Part shown: piece after piece, positions 1 to 9,496 of the stretch | Layout of the letters: the number at the start of each line of letters is the position of its first letter | Numbering within the stretch: position 1 is the stretch's first letter | Source of the DNA: Rubinisphaera margarita | GTDB lineage: Bacteria > Planctomycetota > Planctomycetia > Planctomycetales > Planctomycetaceae | NCBI RefSeq assembly: GCF_022267515.1 | Contig: NZ_JAKFGB010000003.1 | Coordinates: 1-64,000 of the forward strand | Direction: 5' to 3' | Length of the DNA: 64,000 nt | The notes under the pieces: generated by a model | Seen by the model: only the letters and a program-made list of their open reading frames with translations | Databases searched by the model: none | What the model was told of the DNA's origin: nothing | Translations under genes and position numbers: made by a program

Positions 1-3000
1 ACCGACTACGAGCATGACGACCGCGGCCGGATGACGCAAGCACTGGGCCCCTCGCACGAGATCGACCTGAACGGGACGGCCACGACGATCCGCACCGCCG
101 CGTGGTATGTCTACGAGAGTACTGCCGAGTTCGACATCCGCCGCAGCGGCCAGGGCTACGCGACGGGTTCGGCACCCGGCTACACCTACACGCTGATCAA
201 CCCGGTCTCGATCTCAATCTGGGACAAGCAGGGGCACATTCAGCAGCAGATCCAGGCAACGCGTGCCAGCACGTCGGGCAAACTGGAGCCTTCGGACATG
301 TTTGCGCAGTCAAGCTATACGCGCTGGCAGACCTACCAGTATACGAACTGCTGCCAGGTGCAGTCGGAGCGGGCGTACTTCGAGATCCCGGCGACGGGCG
401 AGGGGCTGAAATCGGTGAACTACGCCGAGACGGGCTACCACTACGACGAGATGAAACGGCGGATTGCCACAATCTCTCCGGGCGGGACGATCAACCGGTA
501 CGTCTACGATGTGCGCAACAATGTGCTGTCTTACTGGGTGGGCACGAATGACACTGGTGCGACGAACACCGATCCGTCAGGTGGGCAGGCGAATCCTTCG
601 TGGCAGACCCTCACCTCTGAACAATGGGGCGAGCTGACCGCCGCTGGCTGGGATGAGCTGCTGGCAACGACTGCCAATAATATGGTGATCATCACGTCGA
701 ATGTCTACGACGACGGCCAGGATGGCGGCGATGGCAATCTAACCCAGGAGGCGCAGTATGCGGATGCCATCAATCTACGCGTGACGAATTACACATATGA
801 CTTCCGGAACCGTCGGATAGAGATCGATGGCGAAATCGATTACTTCGAGCAGACGATTTACGATAATTTAAGCCGTCCTGTGTTCTCCGAACGTTACAAC
901 ACCAGCACCAGCGGAAATCTGGTGGCACGTTTTGAAACCAAATACGACAATCGCGGGCGCGTTTATCGCACGATCCAGTACGGCGTCGATGCGGCGACCG
1001 GACAGTTGAGCGGGGGAACACTGGAGGACGACACCTTTTACGATGCCGCTGGCAACGTGAACAAGATGGAGCCGATTGACATTGAACAGTATCAGGAACG
1101 TACCTATGACTCGTTAAATCGGATGGTGACCACCACTAACTCCTTGAATGCGACGACCACCTTTACCTATGAGGTCAACGGCACGCAACTCACGCTCACT
1201 GACGCCGAGGACAACACCACCAGCTGGAGCTACGACGGAATCGGACGCGTCGTCAAAGAAGCAAATGAGCTGGATTATGCTCAAACGTACGAGTACGGAC
1301 CCGCTGGGAATCTCATTACCAAAATCGACCGGAATGGCCGTCTCACTGAGTATGAGTACGATGATCTCGGCCGAAACACCGTCGAGCGCTGGAAAAACGG
1401 GACGACGACCGTCAACGCGATTACCACGACTTACAGTGTCGAATCGAGCGTGCTGACAGCCGCCGATCTTGCCAGCGGCCTCGCCTACACGTACGATGGG
1501 CGTAACCGGCCGGTCACCGCCAGTAATGCCGGCACCTCAGGAGTTCCGACCGTGCTGCTAACGCTCACGCACAACCGGCTATCCCAACGCACTTCCGTGT
1601 CCGCGACCATTAACGGTGCAGGCGATTTCCGAAATGGTTACCTCTACGATGCCCTGGGCCGGATGGAACGGATCACACAAATTGGCCAAACCGGCGGAAG
1701 TGCCGTGGCCGACAAACGGGTGGACTTCGAATATGGCAGCCCCGGCTACAACACCGGCATCATCCGCTACGAATCCTCGAACACGGCCAATCTCGTCGCC
1801 TCGACGGAGTTGAGCTATGACGTCTTCCTGCGTCTCATCGGTCAAACTCATGCGAAGGGAAGCACGACGCTGTCGAGCTATTCGGTGACATATGACGCGA
1901 ACCGCCGTATTGATTCCATGACCGTGCCTGACGGATTTGCTGAATACGCTTACGACGCCGCCGGCGAATTGCTCGATGCGGACTACGATTATCAAGCCAA
2001 CGAGGGCTTCAGTTACGATCTGACCGGAAACCGCACAATGACCGGATACTCAACCGGTCCGAATAATCAGTTGTTGTCCGACGGGACGCACGTTTATGAA
2101 TACGACAACGAAGGCAACCGCGTGAAGCGGACCACTACGGCGAGCGGTGACTATGTGAACTATGCTTGGGATCACCGCAATCGTCTCACGACCGTAACAT
2201 TCCGAAGCAGCGGTGACGCGAAAACGAAAGAGATATTCTACGCCTACGACGTCAACAACCGCCGCATCCGGCGGCAGGTTGACGCAAACGGTGACGGAAC
2301 GATCGACTCAGCTCAAGGAATCGCTTACGACGCTGGCTGGAAGCCCGGGCTGGAAGATATCGTACTGATCTTTAATGAGAGCGAGTCGATTGTGCACCGC
2401 TTCTTGAACGGGTCAGAGATCGACCAACCACTGGCAGACGAGCAGCAATCAGGGATCCAATGGTTGCTACCGGGGCAGTTGGGCACGATTATTGATGTCG
2501 TTCGTTACGCATCAGCCAATGATACGACAACGAATATCAATCATCTGGTCTACTCCAGCTATGGCGAGATCAAGGCCGAAACCAATTCCGGCTACACGCC
2601 ATATTACACTTACACGGCTAGAGAATGGGATGAGGCGGCGGGGATCTATTATTACCGAGCGCGCTGGTATGATCCTGTGGTAGGGGTGTTCACTAGTGAA
2701 GATCCTGAGCGATTCATTAACGGAGATGTGAATCTTTATTCGTACGTGCGCAACTCGCCTGTAATTTTTTCAGACGGATCTGGATTGTGGCCAGGCTATG
2801 GCCAATATTGTGGGCCTCGCTCCCGATTCGGAGAAAAACCGGACGACGCATTGGATGCCGCCTGTAAAGAGCACGACGCGTGTGTTACTTGGGGCTGCGT
2901 CTTTACTCCTTGTTGTATCGCAGAGTGCGATGCTGCGCTCTGCGGATCGGCGATGGCGATGGATTGTAGCGTTTGGTATCCCGAGCCCGGAGAGCGCAGA

Positions 3001-3090
3001 GACAGCTGTGTAAGATGGAAGGCTGTGATTGCATTCTATTTCTGTAATCCTGGACTGGGTATGACGCCACTTACCATTCCCATAATATAA
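1..3090 (+). CDS. RHS/YD-repeat toxin with phospholipase A2-like tip (5' end outside window)
   Basis: The frame is open from base 1 and reads YD-repeat sequence (TDYEHDDRGRM) before the first ATG at 31, so the gene is cut by the window edge. The visible part (over 1000 residues) is a ladder of YD repeats such as YEYDDLGRN and YDALGRM, which build the RHS shell. It ends with the conserved RHS core (YYYRARWYDPVVGVFTSEDP, then NLYSYVRNSPV). The roughly 85-residue variable tip after this core has YCGPRSRFG, then DALDAACKEHDACV. This matches the Ca-loop and the C-x-x-H-D-x-C helix of phospholipase A2, with an extra run of cysteines. RHS proteins typically package and deliver such C-terminal toxins. 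That this one attacks membrane phospholipids is inferred from the motif. An insert with repeated LT-x-x-x-W words lies around residues 190-212 counted from base 31. Confidence 0.85.
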   Translation, partial: TDYEHDDRGRMTQALGPSHEIDLNGTATTIRTAAWYVYESTAEFDIRRSGQGYATGSAPGYTYTLINPVSISIWDKQGHIQQQIQATRASTSGKLEPSDMFAQSSYTRWQTYQYTNCCQVQSERAYFEIPATGEGLKSVNYAETGYHYDEMKRRIATISPGGTINRYVYDVRNNVLSYWVGTNDTGATNTDPSGGQANPSWQTLTSEQWGELTAAGWDELLATTANNMVIITSNVYDDGQDGGDGNLTQEAQYADAINLRVTNYTYDFRNRRIEIDGEIDYFEQTIYDNLSRPVFSERYNTSTSGNLVARFETKYDNRGRVYRTIQYGVDAATGQLSGGTLEDDTFYDAAGNVNKMEPIDIEQYQERTYDSLNRMVTTTNSLNATTTFTYEVNGTQLTLTDAEDNTTSWSYDGIGRVVKEANELDYAQTYEYGPAGNLITKIDRNGRLTEYEYDDLGRNTVERWKNGTTTVNAITTTYSVESSVLTAADLASGLAYTYDGRNRPVTASNAGTSGVPTVLLTLTHNRLSQRTSVSATINGAGDFRNGYLYDALGRMERITQIGQTGGSAVADKRVDFEYGSPGYNTGIIRYESSNTANLVASTELSYDVFLRLIGQTHAKGSTTLSSYSVTYDANRRIDSMTVPDGFAEYAYDAAGELLDADYDYQANEGFSYDLTGNRTMTGYSTGPNNQLLSDGTHVYEYDNEGNRVKRTTTASGDYVNYAWDHRNRLTTVTFRSSGDAKTKEIFYAYDVNNRRIRRQVDANGDGTIDSAQGIAYDAGWKPGLEDIVLIFNESESIVHRFLNGSEIDQPLADEQQSGIQWLLPGQLGTIIDVVRYASANDTTTNINHLVYSSYGEIKAETNSGYTPYYTYTAREWDEAAGIYYYRARWYDPVVGVFTSEDPERFINGDVNLYSYVRNSPVIFSDGSGLWPGYGQYCGPRSRFGEKPDDALDAACKEHDACVTWGCVFTPCCIAECDAALCGSAMAMDCSVWYPEPGERRDSCVRWKAVIAFYFCNPGLGMTPLTIPII

Positions 3091-3120
3091 TTTGAGAATC
3101 AGATAATGCACGAGGTGTAT

Positions 3121-4107
3121 ATGCGATATGGTGTTTGTCGTGGCACGAGTTGTTGGATTCTCTGGGGCGCTGGCGCCTTGGTTGCAATGCAGTTTTTCGT
3201 TCCTCGGAATCTGTATGTCATGGGTGATGACTCCCGGGTCCCTCCATACAATTGGGGGATCTGTAATGGGGCGGGTGATGGTCATGTGTTTGCCGCGTTA
3301 CCTCTTCATGGGGTATTCGGTATATATGACGTCGATTTGACCACTGGTGCCGTGGATGCCTTGGTGAACCTCGAAGGCAAAGATGCAATTATTCCCGCGT
3401 TTGATACAAGTAATCAATTGTTAGCGTTCATAGTGGAGTCTCCGATGTCGAGGGTTCATGAGTGCCGTCTATTGAGCGTTAAAACTGGTGAAATGAGGTT
3501 GATGCACATCGGCGAGTACGTTGTGAATTCACTTGCCATCATTGGAAGTGATGATCTCTTGTTTGTTGGGTATCCGAAAGACGGGTTTCCCTCGGATATG
3601 GGGCTGTATTCGTACTCGGGCGGGCAGAGGCCAGATAGTCAGCCGGTGTCGATTCATGACAGCCGACATATTGAAGGGAAGGTGAAAGTAGTTGTAGATC
3701 AAAAGATGCTATTTTGGACGCGCGAAGAGGATGGGCGAAGTTCCATACTTCAATCGCCTCTAGAGACCAGGAAAAGTAGGGTTGTGGGTGACGGGTATCT
3801 TTATGACGTATCTAACGATGGAAAGGTCTTAAAGCCAGATGGAGGTCTAGGCCGCTGGTCACGTGTCGTGATGCTCGATTCCAGTGACGGTGCAGTTGTT
3901 GAAATTTGCGATGATCCTCAGTTATCGCACTTTTCTGCCTGCTTCGTCAATATTGCCGGTAATGAGGAAATCGCAGTCATGTCAACCGATGGGCACTATA
4001 ACGTGTTCATTGATTGCTACGACCAGACAGGGGAGAGGAGCAGTTCTTTAGGGCCAGTAGTTTTGCTTCGAGATAGGCCGACATGGAGGCTGCAGAAAAA
4101 AGAATGA
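3121..4107 (+). CDS. Membrane-anchored beta-propeller-like protein, candidate immunity protein to the RHS-PLA2 tip
   Basis: The gene starts about 30 bases after the RHS gene on the same strand. ATG 3121 has GAGG five bases upstream; ATG 3106 in the same frame is possible but has a weaker site. The product is about 328 residues with one hydrophobic segment near the N-terminus (WILWGAGALVAMQFFV). It then has repeated short beta-strand-like units (IYDVDLTTGAVDAL, CRLLSVKTGEMRL, SILQSPLETRKSRV) that look like propeller blades. I do not recognise a named family. Genes directly downstream of a polymorphic RHS tip usually encode the cognate immunity protein. A membrane-anchored extracytoplasmic protein would suit protection from a phospholipase. 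That role is inferred from position only. Confidence 0.5.
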   Translation: MRYGVCRGTSCWILWGAGALVAMQFFVPRNLYVMGDDSRVPPYNWGICNGAGDGHVFAALPLHGVFGIYDVDLTTGAVDALVNLEGKDAIIPAFDTSNQLLAFIVESPMSRVHECRLLSVKTGEMRLMHIGEYVVNSLAIIGSDDLLFVGYPKDGFPSDMGLYSYSGGQRPDSQPVSIHDSRHIEGKVKVVVDQKMLFWTREEDGRSSILQSPLETRKSRVVGDGYLYDVSNDGKVLKPDGGLGRWSRVVMLDSSDGAVVEICDDPQLSHFSACFVNIAGNEEIAVMSTDGHYNVFIDCYDQTGERSSSLGPVVLLRDRPTWRLQKKE

Positions 4108-4307
4108 TCGGCATTTCCATATGTCTGGTTTGGTGGATATGGGGCGCTCGCACGCGAGAAGCCCCCCCAAGTATAAGGAAGGTGGCATAACTGTTCGCGG
4201 CAGGTAGCCATACCGGAATCAATTCGGATTTGACCTTTTCTCTCAGCGATTACCTCTAGTGTCTGCCATAGCCGGTCGGCCGGATCGAGAGAGTCGTAAG
4301 TGCTTTT

Positions 4308-4358
4308 AGGGTATTCTGTGGGTGCTGACCACCGGAGCTCGCCGGAAAGATTTACCAT
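4308..4358 (+). pseudogene. Fragment of an IS5-type transposase
   Basis: This short stretch reads GILWVLTTGARRKDLPS. The same words occur in the complete IS5-type transposase at 8590-9413 (GILWVLTTGARWKDLPS). It has no start and is cut directly against the IS701 fragment that begins at 4352 on the other strand. It is a relic of a rearrangement and cannot function. Confidence 0.75.
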
Positions 4359-4507
4359 CCATTCTCCCGCTCAATCCGACTGATCAGGCCCCGTAAATAT
4401 TGCCGGGCACGAGCCCGCACATCTTTGCGGGAAAACCGCGAGCCAATCCGCTCGGCGGGAGCCTCCGGTTCCCGCGCCCACTGAATGATATCCTCAACCA
4501 GTACCAT
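4352..4507 (-). pseudogene. 5' fragment of an IS701-family transposase
   Basis: On the minus strand this encodes MVLVEDIIQWARE, then AERIGSRFSRKDVRARARQY and ending RIERENGW. It is nearly identical to the first 52 residues of the IS701 transposase at 5679. The sequence stops where the IS5 transposase fragment starts, so only the N-terminus remains. It is a second, truncated copy of the same element type within 1.2 kb. Confidence 0.8.
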
Positions 4508-4546
4508 GCGTGTTGACCTGCAATCAAATAACTGAGCAATTGGCAA

Positions 4547-5421
4547 TGAGAAGAAGGGGGTAGAATCCGGTCGTCAGATTTTTGAGAATGGCGACCATGA
4601 AGAAGGCACAGTTTACGGACTAGCAGATTGCTTTTGCGCTGAAGCAGGCCGAGACAGGAACTCCGATCGAGAAGGTCTGTCGCAAGATCGGTGTGAGCCA
4701 GCAGACGTTTTACCGCTGGAAGAAAAAGTTTGTGGGATTGGGCGTTGAAGAGTTGCGCCGGTTGAGGCAGCTCGAAGAGGAGAACATGCGATTGAAGTCT
4801 CTGGTCGCCGACCTGAGCCTCGATAAGCAGATTCTGCAGGGCATCCTAGCAAAAAAGGCTCTGAAGCCTGCCCGCGTTCGTGAATGTGTTGAAGGAGCGA
4901 GAGCATGCTACCGAATCAGCGAGCGTCGAGCTTGCAGGTTGGTGAGTCTGGCTCGTTCGAGTCATCATTACAGATCCACGAAGGATGCGCAGGCCGCTCT
5001 GAGAATGCGGGGCCAGGAAGTTGTCGCGGCCCTGGAGCGATTAGCCATGAATCGGGCGCTGCCCAAATCGATTCGCGTGGACAACGGACCGGAGTTTACG
5101 TCGAAGGTCCTGGATCAGTGGGCGTATGTCAATGGGGTGACGCTCGACTTCAGCAGGCCCGGAAAGCCTAAAGATAATGCCTTCATCGAGCCCTTCAATG
5201 GCAGCATCCGAGCGGAATGCCTGAACGAAAACTGGTTCTTATCTTTGGAAGATGCTCAGGAGAAGATAGTATCCTGGCGAGTGGACTACAACGAGCACCG
5301 CCCCCATAGCGTTCGGGGCAACCTGGTCCCCAAGGATTTCGCTTCATCTGGCCAGGCCAGCCTGGCCAGATGAAGGCCAGAAGTTTTCAAAATGGTTGGT
5401 ACAGATTCCGGGAGCAGATCA
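4547..5421 (+). mobile_element. Decayed IS3-family insertion sequence
   Basis: The region encloses a damaged OrfA/OrfB transposase. The two outer ends show weak inverted similarity, with GAATC and TTTTGA words at matching distances from a TGA/TCA terminus. The ends given are therefore approximate, and no target duplication could be identified. Confidence 0.5.
4597..5373 (+). pseudogene. IS3-family transposase, broken (nonsense codon and internal deletion)
   Basis: ATG 4597 begins MKKAQFTD and hits a TAG at 4621. Reading through gives a normal OrfA helix-turn-helix and leucine-zipper region (KVCRKIGVSQQTFYRWKKKF). It runs in the same frame into the OrfB start (ISERRACRLVSLARSSHHYR). Around 4990-5020 it jumps straight to the C-terminal integrase part (PKSIRVDNGPEFTSKVLDQW, then GKPKDNAFIEPFNGSIRAEC). 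The first catalytic Asp region of the DDE core is missing, while the second Asp and the Glu region are present. The element cannot transpose by itself. Confidence 0.8.
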
Positions 5422-5452
5422 GTGACCGACATGATTTGAATGTCCATATGAT

Positions 5453-5609
5453 CTAGCAGGTTGCTGCAAAACTATTTTGACATCAAAAGCGGGGTCTGAG
5501 ATTTCGTTTTCGTGATGCTTCTGTTCGACAGGTTGTCACTTGAACGCCGAAAATGGCGAATTCAGATTGCTTCAATTCGGCCGCTTCGACTTTTGCAGCA
5601 ACCTGCTAG
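5453..5609. repeat. 157-bp MITE-like element with perfect 19-bp terminal inverted repeats
   Basis: CTAGCAGGTTGCTGCAAAA at 5453-5471 is the exact reverse complement of 5591-5609. The 119 bp between them carries no ORF. Both ends carry CTAG, so CTAG may be the target duplication and the true repeat 15 bp long. The right-hand CTAG is also the left target duplication of the IS701 copy that follows, so the two insertions are nested or abutting. The non-coding interior and paired termini fit a non-autonomous miniature element. The parent element is not in this window. Confidence 0.65.
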
Positions 5610-7003
5610 TACTACAGCTGTACTTCCCTAATCTGCGGGAATGTTCTACCTTCTGACGGGTCTGTCAGGAGGACACACATGGTATTGGTTGAGGATGTCG
5701 TTCAGTGGGCGCGGGAGCTGGAGGTTGCGGCCGAGCGGATCGGCTCGCGGTTTTCCCGCAAAGACGTGCGGGCTCGTGCCGGACAATATTTGCGGGGCCT
5801 GATCAGTCGGGTTGAACGCAAGAATGGATGGCAACTGGCGGAAGAACTTGGCGAGAGCGCTCCCACCAATATTCAGCACTTCGTAGCCCGCGCCGAGTGG
5901 AGTGCCGATGAAGTCCGTGATGATCTCCAGCAGTACGTGATCGAGCATCTGGGAGCCAGCAATGGAATTCTCATCGTCGATGAAACCGGCTTTCTCAAGA
6001 AGGGGATCAAATCGGTTGGTGTCAAACGCCAGTATTCGGGCACGGCGGGTCGAATCGAGAACTGTCAGATCCGCGTCTTCCTGGCCTACCGGAGTGATGC
6101 GGGGCACGCCCTGATCGCTCGCGCGTTGTAAGTTCCCCAAGAGTGGACTGAGGACATGGCTCGTCGCCATGAGGCCAAGGTGCCGGATTCGGTGGAGTTC
6201 GCGACGAAGCCACAACTGGCGCGTCAGATGCTTCAAAACGCTCTCGTGGCTGGCGTGCCGGCCCGCTGGGTCACAGTCGACGAAGTGTACGGTTCGGACT
6301 CGAAATTCCGGCATCTCTGCGAAGAACACGGACTCGGATACGTGGTCGCGATCTCCTCGGGAACACAGTTGTTCTGGAACGGGGTGCGCGCAAGAGTCAG
6401 CCAACATGCGAGCAGAATTCCTGCGGGAAAGTGGCGAACGCTCTCTTGCGGAGCCGGCGCCAAAGGCGAGCGACTGTACGAATGGGCGTGGCTTTCCTGG
6501 CCGCATGCGGAGAACGGCCGCTTCACTCGCGGGCTGCTGGTGCGTCGGTCTTTGAGCGACCCGGAGGATCTGGCTTACTACTACACCTTTAGCCCGAAAC
6601 GGACTCCACTCTCGCGCCTGGTGGAGATTGCCGGAAGTCGCTGGGCAATTGAAGAATGCTTTGAGCAGAGCAAACAGGAAACGGGTTTGGACGAATACGA
6701 AGTCCGTTCGTGGCATGGCTGGTATCGGCACATCACGCTCTCGATGCTGGCTCACGCGACCCTGTCGGTGATCCGCTCCCGACAAGGCGGTGAACCTCTC
6801 AAAAAAGCGACCAGTCCCTGATTCCGCTGACGGTTCCCGAAGTCCGCCGACTGCTGGTGGAGATTGCCTTCAAGCAGGCCGCCCCTGCCGATCGTGCGAT
6901 CATCTGGTCAATCTGGCGGCGACATCATCAACGCGTGGCACAACAGTGTCACTATCGAAAGCGGGACCACGCCCCTCCTGATCGATAAAGTGCAACTGTA
7001 GTA
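5610..7003 (+). mobile_element. IS701-family insertion sequence with CTAG target duplication
   Basis: CTAG lies at 5606-5609 and again at 7004-7007. Just inside, TACTACAGCTGTACTT on the left matches the reverse complement of the right end (TACTACAGTTGCACTT), giving imperfect terminal inverted repeats. A 4-bp YTAR target duplication is typical of IS701. The element is 1394 bp and holds one damaged transposase gene. It sits just upstream of the truncated RHS gene, whose first visible codons begin within a few bases of the right-hand duplication. Confidence 0.85.
5679..6988 (+). pseudogene. IS701-family DDE transposase, inactivated by a stop codon and a frameshift
   Basis: The first segment (MVLVEDVVQWAREL to HALIARAL) contains the DDE-family LIVDETGFLKKG motif. 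It ends at TAA 6129-6131. The next codons in the same frame continue VPQEWTEDMARRHEAKVPDS and later WVTVDEVYGSDSKF, so this is a simple nonsense change where a Tyr codon is expected. The frame then shifts near 6800-6818. The true C-terminus (SLIPLTVPEVRRLLVEIA, then IWSIWRRHHQ) is in another frame, ending at 6988. IRs and target duplication are intact, so a functional copy elsewhere might still move it. Confidence 0.88.
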
Positions 7004-7008
7004 CTAGG

Positions 7009-8354
7009 GTAAACAATGAGGTTAACGAAATTACTGGGATCGCGACGAGCGTGGGGGCAGAGTGGCCGAGCCCATGTTATGATCGTAATGGAAATATGAG
7101 CATAATTCCGGGTGCCAGTGCATCCGGCCTCGATTGGGCTCAATTTACTTCTGTCGAGTGGAAGGCGTTTACATCGGACGAATGGGGAGGATTTGAAGCG
7201 ATTGAGGCCTCTACTGCCGGATATGACGCTTGGAATCGGCTGGTCAAGGCCGTCGATGGCGGCATAACGATAAAGTACTCCTATGATGGGCTGGGCAGGC
7301 TGGTGCTCCGTTCGGTCGATGAGGGCGGTTTTCAGTCCGTTCGTCATGTCTATTTCACTCAATCGACGACTTGGCAAGTGCTCGAAGAGCGCCGTGAAGA
7401 ATCGAGCCCTCCTCAGCTGCAGTATATTTGGGGGCTTCGGTATATTGACGAGTTGATCACGCGCGAGCGAATTGGTGTGGCGAGTAGGGAAAGGCAGTAT
7501 GCAATTCAAGATGCTAGCTGGAACGTTGTGGCGGTTGTTGGCGTCGATGGTCAGACGCTAGAGAGGATGGTCTATTCCGGTTATGGGATACCGCGGTGGT
7601 TATCGCCAGGATATATCGAGTTATCGTACAGCGAGATTGATTGGCTAATGTTGTACCGGGCGCGGGATTTTGAATATGCGATCGGGGTGTATAGTGGTCG
7701 TTATCGGGGGTATTCTCCCCGGTTCGAAAGATGGCTGCAGCGTGATGCTCTCGGTTATGTTGATGGCATGAATTTGTATGCGGCAACATTCGTGCCTAAT
7801 AATGTTGATCCCTCGGGTGGCAAGTGTATAGTGTCCACGCATTGCTATCAAGTAGTGCCGGGGGGTATCACTGTGGAGTAACTGTTGAAGCCGACGTTGA
7901 CATGGATGGCGATGGTATCCTCGATGATTATGTATGGGTAGATGGTGGTCCAACGGAAGATCCTGTGTATCCTTTGAATGATCCGGATATCGTGGTGACG
8001 ATAACGCCTATTGGTACGGGGCCGGGGCGAAGAGGTGTGGGGCCTATAAAGGACTGGAGCAGTAGCTCGGGGGTTGAGTATCCGGATAACGTGTGCGAAT
8101 GTATTGAGGACTATACGGACACTGTCAATAAAAGTGCTTACGAGTATAGTACGTTGGGGACGAATAGCAATTGGACATATGGGTGCTTCAGTATGGAGTG
8201 TGGTTTCAATTCAGATCGTTCCCAGACGGGTCGTACGCCAGGCTACAACGCTCAATGTGAAGTTGGGACGAAGTGGGTTAGTATGTATTCCGCTTCTTCA
8301 AACTGCACTGTTCAGGTTGAGGTACCGGTATACGGTCGATGTCCTTGTCCCTAA
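7009..8354 (+). pseudogene. 5'-truncated RHS gene with a frameshift before its variable tip
   Basis: RHS sequence runs from the right edge of the IS701 (NNEVNEITGIATSVGAEWPS) through YD repeats and the core (RYRGYSPRFERWLQRDALGY, NLYAATFVPNNVDPSGG). It stops at 7881. One frame over, the tip continues to 8354. Adding one G to the G6 run at 7860-7865 joins HCYQVVPGG to YHCGVTVEADVDMDGDG, which strongly suggests one original gene. The roughly 160-residue tip has a Cys/His near its start (YHCGV) and a YSTLGTNSN stretch. I am reminded of cysteine-peptidase-like (NlpC/P60 or papain-like) tips, but this is a weak resemblance. There is no upstream shell, so this is an orphan tip displaced from a full-length RHS gene. 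Confidence 0.75.
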
Positions 8355-8580
8355 TGTGTGACGCAAAGTCTCGTAGTGTTGGGGGGAAGTCGTGTATTAT
8401 TACGATATGTGTTACTTGATAGCTCAAGTCGTGTATTTGATTATCTCTGTTCCGTTGGTGGTCTATTGCCGTTCTGGCCACGACAGTTGGCGGTGGTTTG
8501 CGTTGCCCGTCGCGTTGAATGTCGTTTTTCTAGCCTTTTTTGGGTCATCGCTGCTGGAGTGGGACGTCGGGTTTGCTTTA

Positions 8581-9496
8581 GAACCAGTTTCATAACCGTT
8601 TGAGGATAGTGAACAGGCAGGCGAGTTGCCAGAAGCCTTCAAAGAGGTGAGCGTGGTATTCCCAGCGGATGTTGAGCCTGCGGTAATTGCTCAACCAGGC
8701 AAATGTCCGTTCGATTCGGTAGCGGAGATCGTAGTAGCGTTGGTCACGGGAGTTGAGTCGGCGGGCGTGCTGCTCATTTCTCCTTCGCCGGTAGGTAGCA
8801 ATGAGGCGAGGTCCGTAGAGCCAGACCCGACGCCGCAGACGCCTGGAGTCGGCGGCCGTGTCGTAGATGAACCGCCGGGCTCGCATCACCCAGCGGAGCG
8901 AGCCTCGGAGCAATGGTTCGATCAGATTGACATCATGCGGAGAAGCACTGTGGACCTGCAGGCCCAGAGGCAGACCATGAGCATCGGTGAGCAGCATGAC
9001 CTTCGAGCCTTTGCCGCTCTTGGTTTTGCCAACCTTCAGGCCCCTTTTTTGGCAGGACAAAACGTGGCGTCGCCCAAGAGCGTTGTCGTATCCAGCCCGT
9101 CGATCTGCCGGCACAACTCCAGAATCGATGTCCACGCCAGTAGAAAGGCGCCGGATTCGGTCCAGTGTTTGAACCGTCGCCAGCAGGTTGTGTAAGAAGG
9201 ATAATGGGATGGTAAATCTTTCCAGCGGGCTCCGGTGGTTAACACCCACAGAATCCCTTCAAAGCACTGGCGGTTGTTGCGTTCTGGCCGGCCTCCTTTG
9301 GCGGAAACAGGCTGATTGGGGAAGAAATTTTCAATGAGAAACCAGCAGTCATCGCTGAGAAACGTGGTCGAATCCGTCCTGGATCCTGCCTGGAGACAGG
9401 ATCGTGGTAACATGTGCAAAACTCCTTTCTGCTGGAGCGAGATGCACATGGCGTGCCCGTTCGATGTTCACTGAGAACGGGTTGTGAAACTGGTTC
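8581..9496 (-). mobile_element. IS5-family (IS427-like) insertion sequence
   Basis: The left end GAACCAGTTTCATAACC and the reverse complement of the right end, GAACCAGTTTCACAACCC, form terminal inverted repeats. TA occurs at 8579-8580 and 9497-9498, fitting a 2-bp target duplication. The 916-bp element carries one two-frame transposase gene on the minus strand. It interrupts the small membrane protein gene around it. Confidence 0.82.
8590..9413 (-). CDS. IS5-family transposase expressed by -1 frameshifting (OrfAB)
   Basis: OrfA starts at ATG 9413, eight bases after an AAGGAG site (MLPRSCLQAG). It carries the N-terminal DUF4096-like part (FEGILWVLTTGARWKDLPSH) and ends TFCPAKKGA. OrfB overlaps it in the -1 frame and continues KRGLKVGKTKSGKGSKVMLL. 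It then has RYRIERTFAWLSNYRRLNIR, the DDE-family Y-R-E region. The overlap contains A6G4 on the minus strand (around 9044-9053), a slippery run of the type used for programmed -1 shifting in this IS group. Both reading frames look otherwise intact, so this copy may be active. Confidence 0.8.

Noticed and set aside
4113..4307. Possible third transposase scrap on the minus strand between the immunity gene and the IS5 fragment
   Set aside because: The open frame (LDPADRLWQTLEVIAERKGQ) shows no family match that I can name; it could be chance.
5646..6785. Long minus-strand ORF (379 codons) over the IS701 transposase
   Set aside because: It is antisense to a clearly recognisable transposase and its translation has no domain pattern; long antisense frames are common in GC-rich coding DNA.
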